Notes: a model not told the origin generated them from the letters alone. DNA of 60,038 bases from Luteibacter sp. UNCMF331Sha3.1 (GCF_900109915.1 NZ_FOBU01000006.1:1-60038); one strand, 5' to 3'; numbered from the stretch's first letter, positions 15,436-25,287 are shown. Made by a program: numbers and translations.

Positions 15436-17925
15436 ATGCGTAATACCCAGCTCAGCCGCGCCGTGCGCGCGGCTCTCGTCGGCGCGTTGCTCGTTTCCGC
15501 CGCCGCCCATGGCCAGGCAACCGCCCCCGAGAAGAAAACCACCGATCTCGACAACGTGGTGGTCACCGCCCGCTCGGGCGTCGAGGCGCGCACCAAGGCC
15601 GAAACCAGTTACTCGATCACCACGATCGACGAGGACCGCCTGCGCATGCAGGCCCCCACGAGCGTCACCGAAGCGGTGAAGTCCGTGCCGGGCTTCTGGG
15701 TGGAGTCGTCGGGCGGCGAGGCGTCGGGCAACATCCGCGCGCGCGGCATTCCCGTCGACGGCTACGGTTCGGTGACGCTGCTCGAAGACGGCATCCCGGT
15801 ACAGCACGACCCCGCACTCGGCTACCTCAACGCCGACCAGGCGTTCCGCCTCGACGAGACGATCGAGCGCGTCGAAGTGGTGCGCGGCGGCCCGTCGTCG
15901 GTGTTCTATTCGAACGCGCCCGCCGGTGCGATCAACTTCATCCCGCGCAAGGTCGGCGATACCGCCGAAGGCCTGGTCAAGTACACCGTCGGCAACTACT
16001 CGCTGAATCGCCTCGACTTCTGGTACGGCACGCCCATCGGCGGCGGCTGGAAACTCGCGTTCGGCGGCTTCTGGCGCGTCGACGACGGCGTGCGCCGCCC
16101 GCAGTTCCACGCCGACGACGGCGGCCAGCTGCGTGCCACGCTTTCCAAAGACCTCGAGCACGGCGACATCAGCTTCGACGTCAAGCACCTCGACGACAAG
16201 GTCGCGCTGTACCTCGGCATCCCCATGCGCACGAATGCGAATGGCGACATCCGTCCCGTCCACGGCTTCAACGGCAACTACGGCACGCTGGCCGGGCCGG
16301 AAACCGAGCACGCGCGGATGCCGCAGGGCGACGGTGGCGTCTACGACTTCGACAACGCCGAGGGTACGCACGTCAAGCGCACGCAGGTGACCTTCAAGTT
16401 CGACCACGACCTCGGCGACGACTGGAAGCTGGCGGAGTCGATGCGTTACAACACCACGGACACGCAGCGTAACGGCATGTTCCCGAACGCCCTGCAGAGC
16501 GCGACCTCGTTCCTCGCGCAGGATGCCAAGCGGTTGGCGCTGATCCCCGGCGCCACCGCGCTGCAATTCCGTTACGTCGACAATCCCTCGCAGATCTACG
16601 ACACGGCGAACCAGAACGGTAACGGTCTCATCGTGACCGGCGGCCTTCGCGGCGTGACGCTGCCGGTCGACGAGTTCATCAACGATACGCGCGTGCTGCG
16701 CAAGTTCGACGTCGGCAGCCAGACGCACGACGTCACGCTGGGCTACTACCACGCGAACTTCGAGCAGGATTTCAGCCGCTATTCCTCCACCGTGCTGACC
16801 GACGCACGCGACAACGCGCGCCTCGTGGACCTCGTCGGCGTGGACGCGGCAGGCAACGTCCGGGGCTCGCTGACCGACCACGGCTTCTATCGCTACGGCT
16901 ACGAGTGGGAAAACGCCAGCGGTAAGTCGAAGACCAACGCCTTCTACGTGTCCGACGAATGGCAGGTGACGCCCGAGCTGCGCATCGATGGCGGCGTGCG
17001 CTGGGAGAAGGTCAACGTCGAGGGCTATACCGAAGGCAAGAAGACGGTGAATCTCGGTGGCACGCCGGCCGCGGCACAGGTGCTGACGGGCAACGGCCAG
17101 CAGGTGCACTACGACCAGTCGTTCGACAAGACCGGCTGGACGCTCGGCGCGAACTGGCAGTTCTCGCCCCGCCAGGGCCTGTTCGGGCGCTGGACCTCGG
17201 CCTTCCGCCTGCCGAACCTCAGCACATACATCACCAATCCGACCGCGACGCCGCTGCTGCAGACGATGGATCTCGCCGAAGCGGGCTGGAAGTACAGCGA
17301 CCGCTTCATGGACCTGTACGCGACCGCGTTCTACACGAAGTACGACAACGTGAGTTTCACCAACAACGTCTTCGACCGTAACGGCAACACGTCCTCGCCG
17401 CAGACCGGCTTCGCCAGCACGAAGACCTACGGCCTCGAGCTGGAAGGCACGCTGTACCCGAGCCACTGGTTCGACGTGCAGTTCAACGCCACGCTGCAGG
17501 ATCCGAAGTACAAGGGCCTCAGCTATACCGACGTGGTCGCGAACGCGCCGGTGCTGCGTGACTACGACGGCAACCAGCTGATCCGCGTACCGAAGGTGAG
17601 CTACCGCATCGTGCCGGGCGTGAACCTGCTCGACGGTCGCCTCCGCCTGCAGATGTCGTATGAACACGAAGGCAAGCGTTTCGTCGATACGGCGAACTCG
17701 GTCGTGCTGCCGTCGTACCACGTCGTGGGCGCGAGCGCCCGCTACGATGCGACGCCGGCGTTGTCGCTATTCCTCTACGCCGACAACCTGACGAACTCGC
17801 TCGGCCTGACGGAAGGCAATCCGCGCGCCGGCGAAATCGCCAGCGCGGACGCGGGCGCCAACACGTTCATCGCCCGTCCCCTCCTTGGCCGCTCGTTCCG
17901 TGCGGCCGCGATGTACCGCTTCTGA
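15436..17925 (+). CDS. TonB-dependent outer-membrane receptor
   Basis: 829 residues. Signal peptide at 1-26 (LVGALLVSAAAHGQA), TonB-box-like DLDNVVVTAR near 38-47, plug domain with RARGIPVDGYG and ERVEVVRGGPSSVFYSNAPAGAINFIPRK (about 100-190), then a 22-strand barrel ending in an aromatic residue (AAMYRF). It would import a bound substrate across the outer membrane. The stop overlaps the start of the PHP phosphoesterase gene (TGATG at 17923-17927), implying co-translation and a shared pathway. The substrate is unknown; siderophore-type receptors share the plug style. Confidence 0.9.
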   Translation: MRNTQLSRAVRAALVGALLVSAAAHGQATAPEKKTTDLDNVVVTARSGVEARTKAETSYSITTIDEDRLRMQAPTSVTEAVKSVPGFWVESSGGEASGNIRARGIPVDGYGSVTLLEDGIPVQHDPALGYLNADQAFRLDETIERVEVVRGGPSSVFYSNAPAGAINFIPRKVGDTAEGLVKYTVGNYSLNRLDFWYGTPIGGGWKLAFGGFWRVDDGVRRPQFHADDGGQLRATLSKDLEHGDISFDVKHLDDKVALYLGIPMRTNANGDIRPVHGFNGNYGTLAGPETEHARMPQGDGGVYDFDNAEGTHVKRTQVTFKFDHDLGDDWKLAESMRYNTTDTQRNGMFPNALQSATSFLAQDAKRLALIPGATALQFRYVDNPSQIYDTANQNGNGLIVTGGLRGVTLPVDEFINDTRVLRKFDVGSQTHDVTLGYYHANFEQDFSRYSSTVLTDARDNARLVDLVGVDAAGNVRGSLTDHGFYRYGYEWENASGKSKTNAFYVSDEWQVTPELRIDGGVRWEKVNVEGYTEGKKTVNLGGTPAAAQVLTGNGQQVHYDQSFDKTGWTLGANWQFSPRQGLFGRWTSAFRLPNLSTYITNPTATPLLQTMDLAEAGWKYSDRFMDLYATAFYTKYDNVSFTNNVFDRNGNTSSPQTGFASTKTYGLELEGTLYPSHWFDVQFNATLQDPKYKGLSYTDVVANAPVLRDYDGNQLIRVPKVSYRIVPGVNLLDGRLRLQMSYEHEGKRFVDTANSVVLPSYHVVGASARYDATPALSLFLYADNLTNSLGLTEGNPRAGEIASADAGANTFIARPLLGRSFRAAAMYRF

Positions 17926-19412
17926 TGCGCGCGCTGATCGCCATCGTTCTGTCCTGCTTCGCCGTCGTGTCGCTGGCGGCGGAGCGCGCACCCGACCTCG
18001 TGCTTCGCGGCACGCTGTCGGGTGCGGACCAGCACACGTATCGCGAGGTGCCCTTCGAGGTGCCGAAGGGCACCTCGCGGATCACGATCGACGTCGACTA
18101 CACCGGCCGCGACGAGAAGACGACCATCGACCTGGGGCTCCTCGGGCCCGGCGGTTTCGAAGCGCAGGACGGGTTCCGCGGCTGGAGCGGCGGGGGCAAG
18201 CACCGCTTCACCGTGTCCGCGACCGACGCGACGGCGTCGTACCTTCCGGGCGCCATCGGCCCGGGCACATGGAAGCTGCTCCTTGGCATCCCGAACATCC
18301 GGGCCGCGTCGAAAGCGTCGTTCACGGCGAAGGTCTGGCTCTCCGGCGACGACGAAGGTTTCGGTCCGGAGCACGGCCTGACCGGCCCGCTATCGACCGA
18401 GGATCGCTGGTACCGCGGCGACCTTCACATGCACTCGGCGCACAGCGACGGCAACTGCCTGAACGCGTCGGGCACGAAGAAAGTCGGTTGCCCGCTGTTC
18501 CTCACCGTGACCTCGGCCGCGAAACGAGGTCTCGACTTCATCGCGCTGTCCGAGCACAACACGATGTCGCAGGTATCCGAACTGCGGGAGATGCAGCCGT
18601 ACTTCGATACCCTGCTGCTGATTCCGGCCCGCGAGGTCACCACGTTCGAGGGGCATGCCAACCTGTTCGGCGTGTCGCGCACCGTGGATTTCCGTGTCGG
18701 CAGCAAGGCGGTGCCCGACTGGAACGCCTTGCTCGCCGATGTCCCGCGCGCCCATGGCGTGATCTCGATCAACCACCCGCGCCGCCCGAACGACGAGACG
18801 TGCATGGGGTGCGGTTTCACGCCGCGCCGGCCCGTGGACATGCACGGGTTCCAGGCGATCGAAGTGGTGAACGGTCGCGACACCGAGCGCGCGGATACCG
18901 GTCTTCCGTTCTGGGAGTCGCAGCTGAATGCCGGTGTGCGTATCACCGCGATCGGCGGCAGCGACAGCCATATCGGCAGCGACGACGCGCGCGATGCGTT
19001 CGCGGGCGTCATCGGCACGCCCACCACGGCGGTGCACGCGAAGGCGTTGTCCATGGAAGGCATCCTCGACGGCATTCGCGCAGGTCACGTGTTCATCGAC
19101 GTCGACGGCACCCGGGATCGCACGCTGGACGTCGATGCGAGCGTGGGTGCGGCGCATGCCGGCATGGGCGACGCGATCGCGGTCGCGGGCGGTGCGATCC
19201 TGCACGTCGACGTGCGCACGAAGGCGCCCCCGGGCGCGCGCGTGGTCGTCACCGTCGATGGTAAGGCGGATGCCGGAAAGCCGGTCTCCGGCGACGGCGC
19301 CGTGGCCTTCGACTGGACGAGCGACGGGAAGGCGCATTGGTTGCGCGTGGATGTCCGCTCGGCGGAGGGCAAGCTTCTGCTGCTGGGGAACCCCGTGTAC
19401 ATCAACCACTGA
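17925..19412 (+). CDS. Secreted PHP-domain metallohydrolase (CehA/McbA family)
   Basis: 495 residues. Signal peptide (residues 1-19, LIAIVLSCFAVVSLAAE), a beta-rich N-terminal domain to ~160, then a PHP domain with metal-binding motifs GDLHMHSAHSDG (HxH), SEHNTMS, PAREVTT and GGSDSHIGSDD. Members of this family hydrolyse phosphate or carbamate esters using divalent metals. A CMGC pair near residue 288 is unusual. Coupled to the preceding TonB receptor by a 1-nt overlap, suggesting that the enzyme releases or processes the imported substrate in the periplasm. Specific substrate not deducible. Confidence 0.8.
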   Translation: MRALIAIVLSCFAVVSLAAERAPDLVLRGTLSGADQHTYREVPFEVPKGTSRITIDVDYTGRDEKTTIDLGLLGPGGFEAQDGFRGWSGGGKHRFTVSATDATASYLPGAIGPGTWKLLLGIPNIRAASKASFTAKVWLSGDDEGFGPEHGLTGPLSTEDRWYRGDLHMHSAHSDGNCLNASGTKKVGCPLFLTVTSAAKRGLDFIALSEHNTMSQVSELREMQPYFDTLLLIPAREVTTFEGHANLFGVSRTVDFRVGSKAVPDWNALLADVPRAHGVISINHPRRPNDETCMGCGFTPRRPVDMHGFQAIEVVNGRDTERADTGLPFWESQLNAGVRITAIGGSDSHIGSDDARDAFAGVIGTPTTAVHAKALSMEGILDGIRAGHVFIDVDGTRDRTLDVDASVGAAHAGMGDAIAVAGGAILHVDVRTKAPPGARVVVTVDGKADAGKPVSGDGAVAFDWTSDGKAHWLRVDVRSAEGKLLLLGNPVYINH

Positions 19413-19421
19413 CGCTCCCGC

Positions 19422-19559
19422 GTGGGAGCGGCCTTGGCCGCGATAGGCTTGCCGCGAGCAGCCTCCGCGGCCAAGCCCCCTCCTACGTGCCGTGTGGGAG
19501 CGGCCTTGGCCGCGATCGGGCCGGCCGCGAGCACCCATCGCGGCCAAGGCCGCCCCCAC
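19422..19559. repeat. Two REP elements in tandem
   Basis: Copy 1 covers about 19422-19486 and copy 2 about 19494-19559. Each starts GTGGGAGCGGCCTTGGCCGCGA, contains gccgcgagca in the loop and ends in the complement CGGCCAAGGCC-type arm. They lie between convergent genes and match elements at 31084 and, with a different core, at 36397 and 59823. Confidence 0.85.
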
Positions 19560-19561
19560 CG

Positions 19562-20278
19562 CTATCCTCCGGGCCGCGGCGTCCTTGCCAATGCCCACAC
19601 GTCGACGCGCTTCACCCCCGCCGCCAGCAGCACGCGCGTGCACTCGGCGAGCGTCGACCCCGTGGTCATCACGTCGTCGACCACCGCCACGTGCGTCGCG
19701 GGCGGCATCCGCTGCACCGCGAAGGCACCCCTCACGTTCCGGCGCCGGAGCGTGGCGTCGAGATCCGTCTGCGCTTCCGTCGCGCGCACGCGGCGGAGCA
19801 GATCGTGGGCCAGTCGCACGCCGAAGCGCCGCGCCAGCGGCTTCGCCAATTCGAGCGCCTGGTTGTAGCCGCGTTCCCGCAGCCGGCGCGTGTGCAAGGG
19901 CACGGGAACCAACAGCTCCGGCACGGCGACGGGCTCGCCCGATTCGCCCCAGCACGTCGACAGCACGCGCCCGGCCGCGAGGCTACCGGCGAACTTGAAG
20001 CGCGCCTCGAGCCCATCCAGCGGCGAGGTGTAGACGAACGGCACCCAGAGGGCGCTCCACGGCGGCGGACGACGCTGGCAGGTGCCGCAGGCGGCCACGG
20101 GCGACGGCAGCGGAATCGCGCATCGCGCGCAACCGATGTCGTTCACCACGAGCGACGCACGGCAGCCGTGGCACAGCTCGCGACCGGCCGGCCCCGGATC
20201 GCCGCAGACGAGACAGCGCGCGGGCAGCGCGAAGCGCCCGGCGGCGGCGATCCACTGCTTCAGGGCGGTCGCATCCAT
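19562..20278 (-). CDS. comF: ComF family phosphoribosyltransferase-like protein
   Basis: 238 residues. An N-terminal zinc-binding cluster of cysteine pairs (CLVCGD, CHGC, CARC, CGTC) spans residues ~22-68. The phosphoribosyl-pyrophosphate motif VAVVDDVMTTGSTLAE is at ~193-208, and the family signature RGYNQALELAKPLA is near 135-148. ComF proteins act in natural transformation, in DNA uptake across the inner membrane. It ends 2 nt from the REP pair and is followed upstream on the same strand by a small membrane protein gene. Confidence 0.85.
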   Translation of the reverse strand: MDATALKQWIAAAGRFALPARCLVCGDPGPAGRELCHGCRASLVVNDIGCARCAIPLPSPVAACGTCQRRPPPWSALWVPFVYTSPLDGLEARFKFAGSLAAGRVLSTCWGESGEPVAVPELLVPVPLHTRRLRERGYNQALELAKPLARRFGVRLAHDLLRRVRATEAQTDLDATLRRRNVRGAFAVQRMPPATHVAVVDDVMTTGSTLAECTRVLLAAGVKRVDVWALARTPRPGG

Positions 20279-20293
20279 GCGTGGTGGCGGTCG

Positions 20294-20497
20294 TCAGTCG
20301 CGCCGGTACATCGCGGCGTCGATGATCGACCACAGATGGATGATCCAGCCGAGCCAGACGATCCAGAGCACGGCGGCCAGCACGAACATGATCAGGGCCT
20401 TGAACACCCGGCCCTGCACCAGCTGCCCCAGACCGGGGATGAAGAGGCTACAGATCGCGGCAAGTACGTTGCCGGTACTGCCCTGTCCGCTGCTCAT
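20294..20497 (-). CDS. Small membrane protein (67 residues)
   Basis: Starts MSSGQGSTGNVLAAI at ATG 20497 with GGAG 8 nt upstream. Two hydrophobic segments (VLAAICSLFIPGLGQLVQGRVF and ALIMFVLAAVLWIVWLGWIIHLW) suggest a two-helix inner-membrane protein. The PGLGQ-x-xQGR loop resembles small TM2/DUF5683-type proteins. Function unknown. It is 15 nt upstream of comF on the same strand and divergent from bioB. The 1338-nt open frame that contains it is otherwise antisense to bioB. Confidence 0.75.
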   Translation of the reverse strand: MSSGQGSTGNVLAAICSLFIPGLGQLVQGRVFKALIMFVLAAVLWIVWLGWIIHLWSIIDAAMYRRD

Positions 20498-20554
20498 GCG
20501 CAGTTCTCCAGATGGGGGGACGTGAATCCATCGTACGGCAGGCGGCGCGGCGCG

Positions 20555-20611
20555 ACCGTAAACCCATGATGTGCCGTTAAGGTTGACAGTGGCCCTTGCC
20601 GTTTCCACACT
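20555..20611 (+). promoter_or_regulatory. BirA-type biotin operator overlapping the bioB promoter
   Basis: ACCGTAAACC (20555-20564), a 16-nt spacer and GGTTGACAGT (20581-20590) form an inverted repeat with 8 of 10 matching positions. The half-site GTAAACC and the 16-nt spacing match the E. coli BirA operator. The right half contains TTGACA (20583-20588), which can serve as -35 with CACACT (20606-20611) as a weak -10. Biotin-charged BirA would therefore block the promoter. Confidence 0.7.
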
Positions 20612-20638
20612 TCGCGCCTTCGCCACGAGAACGCCACC

Positions 20639-21643
20639 ATGACCGCAGCCATTCGCCACGACTGGTCCCGCGAGGAGGTCGAGAACCTTTTCGCCCTGCC
20701 CTTCAACGACCTGCTGTTCCAGGCCCAGACCGTTCACCGGGCGAACCACGACCCGAACGCGGTGCAGGTGTCCACGCTGCTGTCGATCAAGACCGGCGGC
20801 TGCCCCGAGGACTGCGCGTACTGCCCGCAGGCGGCGCGCTACGCCACCGGCGTGAAAGCCGAGAAGCTGATGAGCGTCGAGGCCGTGCTTGCCAGGGCGC
20901 AGGCCGCGAAGGACGCCGGCGCGAGCCGCTTCTGCATGGGCGCCGCGTGGCGCTCGCCGAAGGATCGCGACGTGGCGAAGGTCGCCGAGATCGTCACCGC
21001 GGTGAAGTCGCTGGGCCTGCAGACCTGCGCGACCCTCGGCATGCTGACCCAGCCTCAGGCCGACACGCTGAAGTCCGCCGGTCTCGATTTCTACAACCAC
21101 AACCTCGACACGTCGCCCGACTTCTATGGCGAGATCATCCATACGCGCGAGTTCCAGGATCGTCTCGACACGCTGGAGCACGTACGCGAAGCGGGCCTGA
21201 AGACCTGTTGCGGTGGCATCGTCGGCATGGGCGAATCGCGTGCGCAGCGCGCGGGCCTGCTCACGACGCTGGCGAACCTTCCCGAACACCCGGAGTCGGT
21301 GCCGATCAACCGGCTGGTTCAGGTCGCGGGCACGCCGCTCGCCGGCACCGAGGCACTCGACCCCTTCGAATTCGTTCGCAGCATCGCCGTCGCCCGCATC
21401 CTGATGCCGGCGTCCGTCGTACGCCTTTCCGCCGGACGCGAGACGATGGACGACGCACTGCAGGCCCTGTGCTTCGCGGCCGGTGCCAACTCGATCTTCT
21501 ACGGCGAGAAGCTCCTGACGACCGGCAATCCCGACGTCGAGCACGACCGCCGCCTGTTCGAACGCCTGGGCCTCAAGCCGATGGACGTCGAGATCGAGCC
21601 CGGTACCGTGCACGCGGACATCGTCGAGCACGCCGAGGCGTGA
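20639..21643 (+). CDS. bioB: Biotin synthase
   Basis: 334 residues, radical-SAM enzyme inserting sulfur into dethiobiotin. The [4Fe-4S] motif CPEDCAYC is at residues 55-62, with [11 protein letters not shown] and [12 protein letters not shown] further on, all classic BioB blocks. First gene of a plus-strand operon bioB-bioF-trhO-bioH-bioC, directly downstream of the BirA-type operator. Its TGA overlaps the bioF GTG start (GTGA). Confidence 0.97.
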   Translation: MTAAIRHDWSREEVENLFALPFNDLLFQAQTVHRANHDPNAVQVSTLLSIKTGGCPEDCAYCPQAARYATGVKAEKLMSVEAVLARAQAAKDAGASRFCMGAAWRSPKDRDVAKVAEIVTAVKSLGLQTCATLGMLTQPQADTLKSAGLDFYNHNLDTSPDFYGEIIHTREFQDRLDTLEHVREAGLKTCCGGIVGMGESRAQRAGLLTTLANLPEHPESVPINRLVQVAGTPLAGTEALDPFEFVRSIAVARILMPASVVRLSAGRETMDDALQALCFAAGANSIFYGEKLLTTGNPDVEHDRRLFERLGLKPMDVEIEPGTVHADIVEHAEA

Positions 21644-22857
21644 ACCGGCCCGACCTGCTCGCCCGCGTCGAAGAGGCGCGGGCCGCGCGGGAGCGCGCCG
21701 GCCTGCTCCGACGGGCGCGCATCTGCGACAGCCTTCCCGACGGGCGACGCCTCGTCGACGGCCACCCGCTCGACGATTTCTGCGGCAACGACTACCTCGG
21801 GCTCGCCTCCCATCCCGATCTCGTCGCCGCGCTCACCCGCGCCGCCGCCGATGGCGTCGGCACGGGTGCCGCGCACCTGGTGTCCGGTCACCGGCGCGAG
21901 CACGCCGCCCTGGAAGAGGACCTCGCGGACTGGACGGGTCGCGACCGCGCGCTCCTCTTCTCCACCGGCGTCATGGCCAACCTCGGGACGCTGCAAGCGC
22001 TGCTCGGTGCCGGCGCGATGCCCGGCGACAGGCACGGGACGGCGCTTTGCGTGCAGGACCGCCTGAACCACGCGAGCCTGATCGACGGCGCCCACCTCGC
22101 CGGCGCCGAACTCCGGCGCTACCCGCACGGGGACGCCGAGGGCGCCGCGCGACAACTGGATGCGCGCCCCGGCCTGCCCGCCCTGCTGGCGACGGACGGC
22201 GTCTTCAGCATGGATGGCGACGTGGCGCCCTTGGCCGCGCTCGCCGCCGTGTGCCGGACGCGCGGCGCCACGCTCTATGTCGACGACGCCCACGGCCTGG
22301 GCACGACGGGCCCGGCGGGCGCCGGATCGGTCGCGGCCGCGGGTCTGGGCCACGCCGATGTGCCGGTGCTGATGGGCACGCTGGGGAAGGCCCTCGGATG
22401 CGCCGGCGCCTTCGTCGCGGGCGACGCGCCGGTCATCGAGGCGATCGCGCAGTTCGCCCGGAGCTACGTCTACACGACGGCGATGCCGACCGCGCTTGCG
22501 GCCGCCACCCGCGCAGCCGTGCGGCTCGCGCGGCACGACGCCGAGGGCCGGCGCGGGATGCTCGCCGCCAACATCGCCCGGTTCCGCGCCGGCGCGGCGG
22601 CGCTCGGCGTGCCGCTGCTGCCGTCGACCACGGCCATCCAGCCGGTGCCGATGGGAACGGCCGCCGCGGCGACGGCGGCGGCGGAGGCGCTGGAGCGCGC
22701 CGGCTTTCTCGTGGTCGCCATCCGCCCACCGACCGTGCCGCAGGGTGGCGCGCGCCTGCGCATCACGCTGTCGGCGGCGCACCGGCCGGACCGTATCGAC
22801 GCGCTTCTCGACGCCCTGGGGCGGGTGGCCGGCCCCGCCGGAAGCGCGGCCGTATAA
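21640..22857 (+). CDS. bioF: 8-amino-7-oxononanoate synthase (GTG start)
   Basis: 405 residues from GTG 21640, chosen because it overlaps the bioB stop as GTGA and gives the N-terminus [17 protein letters not shown] typical of BioF. PLP-enzyme features: [22 protein letters not shown] (Asp/His pair) and the Schiff-base lysine in [15 protein letters not shown] (about residue 248). It condenses pimeloyl-ACP with alanine. Slightly longer than E. coli BioF (384). The frame is open further upstream through bioB as an antisense-free shadow, which is not coding. Confidence 0.95.
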   Translation: MNRPDLLARVEEARAARERAGLLRRARICDSLPDGRRLVDGHPLDDFCGNDYLGLASHPDLVAALTRAAADGVGTGAAHLVSGHRREHAALEEDLADWTGRDRALLFSTGVMANLGTLQALLGAGAMPGDRHGTALCVQDRLNHASLIDGAHLAGAELRRYPHGDAEGAARQLDARPGLPALLATDGVFSMDGDVAPLAALAAVCRTRGATLYVDDAHGLGTTGPAGAGSVAAAGLGHADVPVLMGTLGKALGCAGAFVAGDAPVIEAIAQFARSYVYTTAMPTALAAATRAAVRLARHDAEGRRGMLAANIARFRAGAAALGVPLLPSTTAIQPVPMGTAAAATAAAEALERAGFLVVAIRPPTVPQGGARLRITLSAAHRPDRIDALLDALGRVAGPAGSAAV

Positions 22858-22858
22858 T
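22853..22858 (+). promoter_or_regulatory. Putative internal -10 before trhO
   Basis: A perfect TATAAT overlaps the bioF stop codon, 28 nt before the trhO ATG. No -35 was recognised, but it could give BirA-independent expression of trhO-bioH-bioC. Confidence 0.35.
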
Positions 22859-22886
22859 GAGCGGTCGCACTCCCCCTGGCCACGCC

Positions 22887-23624
22887 ATGCCGATCCTCAA
22901 CATTTCCGCTTACAAGTTCGTCGGCCTCGACGACCTCGCGAGCCTGCGCGCGCGGATGGTCGAGCGCTGCGACGCGCTCGCGCTGAAGGGCACGATCCTG
23001 CTGGCGCCGGAAGGCATCAACCTGTTTCTCGCGGCGCCGCGCGAGGCCATCGACGCGTTCGTCGCCTGGCTGCGCGAAGACCCGCGATTCGCCGACATCG
23101 TGCCGAAGGAAAGCTGGTCGGAGAGCGCACCCTTCGGACGCATGCGGGTGCGACTCAAGAAGGAAATCATCACGATGCACGCACCGGCGATTCGCCCCGA
23201 GAACGGACGAGCGCCGCACGTGCTGCCGGTGGACCTGCGTCGCTGGCTCGATCAGGGCCACGACGACGACGGCCGCCCGGTGGTGCTGCTCGATACCCGG
23301 AACGATTACGAGGTGGCGGCCGGCACATTCCAGGAAACCGTCGAATACGGGCTGTCGAGCTTCACGCAGTTTCCCGCCGCCGTCGCCGCGGACCGCGATC
23401 GCTTCGACGGCAAGACCGTCGTCTCGTTCTGTACGGGTGGCATCCGCTGCGAGAAGGCGGCGATCCACATGCGCGAGATCGGCATCGACCACGTCTACCA
23501 GCTCGAAGGCGGCATCCTGAAGTACTTCGAGGAAGTCGGCGGCGCACACTGGCGCGGCGACTGCTTCGTCTTCGACGACCGCGGCAGCGTCGATCCCGCC
23601 CTCGCCCCGGCGCGCGCGGGATGA
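22887..23624 (+). CDS. trhO: Rhodanese-domain tRNA uridine-34 hydroxylase
   Basis: 245 residues, YceA/TrhO family. N-terminal acylphosphatase-like region ([26 protein letters not shown]) and a C-terminal rhodanese domain with the active-site loop [10 protein letters not shown] (Cys at about residue 182). TrhO forms 5-hydroxyuridine at tRNA position 34 using oxygen. Start at 22887 ([10 protein letters not shown]) matches the family N-terminus; an ATG at 22858 is possible but extends it without support. It sits between bioF and bioH, and its stop overlaps the bioH start (ATGA). Confidence 0.9.
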   Translation: MPILNISAYKFVGLDDLASLRARMVERCDALALKGTILLAPEGINLFLAAPREAIDAFVAWLREDPRFADIVPKESWSESAPFGRMRVRLKKEIITMHAPAIRPENGRAPHVLPVDLRRWLDQGHDDDGRPVVLLDTRNDYEVAAGTFQETVEYGLSSFTQFPAAVAADRDRFDGKTVVSFCTGGIRCEKAAIHMREIGIDHVYQLEGGILKYFEEVGGAHWRGDCFVFDDRGSVDPALAPARAG

Positions 23625-24397
23625 ACGGCCTGCACGTCGAGACCCGGGGCGAAGGCGCCGAACATCTCGTGGTCATCCACGGATGGGCGATGCACGGCGG
23701 CATTCTCGAGCCGCTGGTCGACGCGCTCGCCGCGCGCTTCACGATGCACGTCGTCGATCTTCCGGGCCACGGCTATTCGTGCCAGTCCGACATCCCGCTC
23801 GATCCCCTCGCCTGCGCCCGCGCGATCGCGGCGGTCACGCCGTCGCAGGCCGTATGGCTCGGCTGGTCGCTTGGCGGACTCGTCGCGCTGGCCGCCGCGC
23901 TCGACGTACCGGATGCCGTTCGCCTGCTCGTCCCGATGTGTTCCACGCCCCGATTCGTCCGCGCCGACGACTGGCCGCAGGGCAACGACCCGGCCCTCGT
24001 GCGCCAGCTCGCCACGGATCTCGAACACGACTACCGCGCCACCGTGGAGCGTTTCATCGCGCTGGAAGCCATGGGCAGCCCCGATCCCGTGACCGAAACG
24101 CGGCGCCTCAAGGCCGACGCGTTCTCGCGCGGTGAGCCAGACGCGCGCGTGCTGCTCGAGGGTATCCGGCTGCTCGAATCCACCGATCTCCGCTCGCGCC
24201 TCGGTGCGATTCGCCAGCCGAGCCTCTGGATTGCGGGCCGTCGCGACCGCATTGTCCATCCCGAGGCCATGCGTTGGTCCGCCGAGGCCGCCCATGGGCG
24301 TTTCGAGGAAATCGCCCACGCCGGCCACGCCCCTTTCATCGGACATGCCGCGGCCGTCGCGGATGTCCTGACGCAGTTCACAGACGCACACGCATGA
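23621..24397 (+). CDS. bioH: Pimeloyl-ACP methyl ester carboxylesterase
   Basis: 258 residues, alpha/beta hydrolase. [10 protein letters not shown] forms the oxyanion loop, GWSLGG carries the nucleophile Ser83, [11 protein letters not shown] the acid, and [10 protein letters not shown] the His, in the BioH arrangement. It removes the methyl group that masks pimeloyl-ACP made through the BioC-initiated route. Flanked by four-base overlaps on both sides (ATGA with trhO and with bioC), so it is translationally coupled. Confidence 0.95.
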   Translation: MNGLHVETRGEGAEHLVVIHGWAMHGGILEPLVDALAARFTMHVVDLPGHGYSCQSDIPLDPLACARAIAAVTPSQAVWLGWSLGGLVALAAALDVPDAVRLLVPMCSTPRFVRADDWPQGNDPALVRQLATDLEHDYRATVERFIALEAMGSPDPVTETRRLKADAFSRGEPDARVLLEGIRLLESTDLRSRLGAIRQPSLWIAGRRDRIVHPEAMRWSAEAAHGRFEEIAHAGHAPFIGHAAAVADVLTQFTDAHA

Positions 24398-25281
24398 GCG
24401 ACTTCCATTTCGACCGCCGCCAGGTCCGCCGCAATTTCGGGCGCGCCGCGGGCACCTACGAAAAACACGATGCCCTCCAGCGCGAGGTGCAAGCGACGCT
24501 CGTCGAGCGCCTGGCGCTCTACGAGCAGGCCCCCGACGTCGTGCTCGATGTGGGCGCCGGTACGGGCCGCGGCACCGCGGCGCTGAAGAAGCGCTATCCG
24601 AAGGCGCAGGTCATCGCCGTCGATCTCGCGCTGCCGATGCTGAAGCAGGCGAAGCAGCATGCGAGCTGGCTGAAGCCCTTCGGCCGCGTCGTCGCCGACG
24701 CGTACACCCTGCCGGTGCCGGATCGCAGCGTCGACGTGCTGTTCTCGAACCTGTGCTTCCAGTGGTGCGAAGACGTCTCGCGACTGTTCGCCGAATGCGC
24801 GCGCGTGCTCAAGCCCGGTGGACTGCTGCTGTTCTCGACGTTCGGTCCCGACACACTGAAGGAACTGCGCGCCGCCTGGGCCGATGCCGACCAGCGTGCG
24901 CATGTCGCGCGCTTCCTCGACATGCACGATGTCGGCGACGCGATGCTGGCGCAGGGACTGAAGGACCCCGTGCTCTTCGCCGAGCGCTACACGCTCACGT
25001 ACCCCACGCCCCGGGCACTGCTCGACGAACTGAAGGGGCTCGGCGCGAACAACGCGGACGCCGAGCGTCCGCGCGGCCTCACGGGCAAGCAGCACTACAG
25101 GCGCATGATCGACGCGTACGAGGCCATGCGCGCCGACGGCACGATCCCGTCCACATGGGAGGTGGTGACGGGGCACGCCTGGGGCCCGCCGGCGGGGCAG
25201 TCGCGACGCGAAGGCGGCGGCGAAATCGCGAGTTTCCCGGTCGAGAACCTGCGCGGCTCACGACGCAAGACGCCCTTCTGA
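24394..25281 (+). CDS. bioC: Malonyl-ACP O-methyltransferase
   Basis: 295 residues from ATG 24394, which overlaps the bioH stop. SAM-binding motif I VLDVGAGTGRGT is at ~50-61, motif II-like VIAVDLALPML follows, and FSNLCFQWCED is a BioC-type signature. It methylates malonyl-ACP to start pimelate synthesis. Last gene of the operon; bioA and bioD are absent from the window. It ends 6 nt from the convergent tag stop. The C-terminal ~40 residues are longer than in E. coli BioC (251). Confidence 0.93.
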   Translation: MSDFHFDRRQVRRNFGRAAGTYEKHDALQREVQATLVERLALYEQAPDVVLDVGAGTGRGTAALKKRYPKAQVIAVDLALPMLKQAKQHASWLKPFGRVVADAYTLPVPDRSVDVLFSNLCFQWCEDVSRLFAECARVLKPGGLLLFSTFGPDTLKELRAAWADADQRAHVARFLDMHDVGDAMLAQGLKDPVLFAERYTLTYPTPRALLDELKGLGANNADAERPRGLTGKQHYRRMIDAYEAMRADGTIPSTWEVVTGHAWGPPAGQSRREGGGEIASFPVENLRGSRRKTPF

Positions 25282-25287
25282 CGCGAG

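Noticed and set aside
15334-17721. 795-residue minus-strand ORF opposite the TonB receptor at 15436
   Set aside because: Valine/arginine-rich antisense shadow; the plus-strand frame has signal peptide, plug and barrel.
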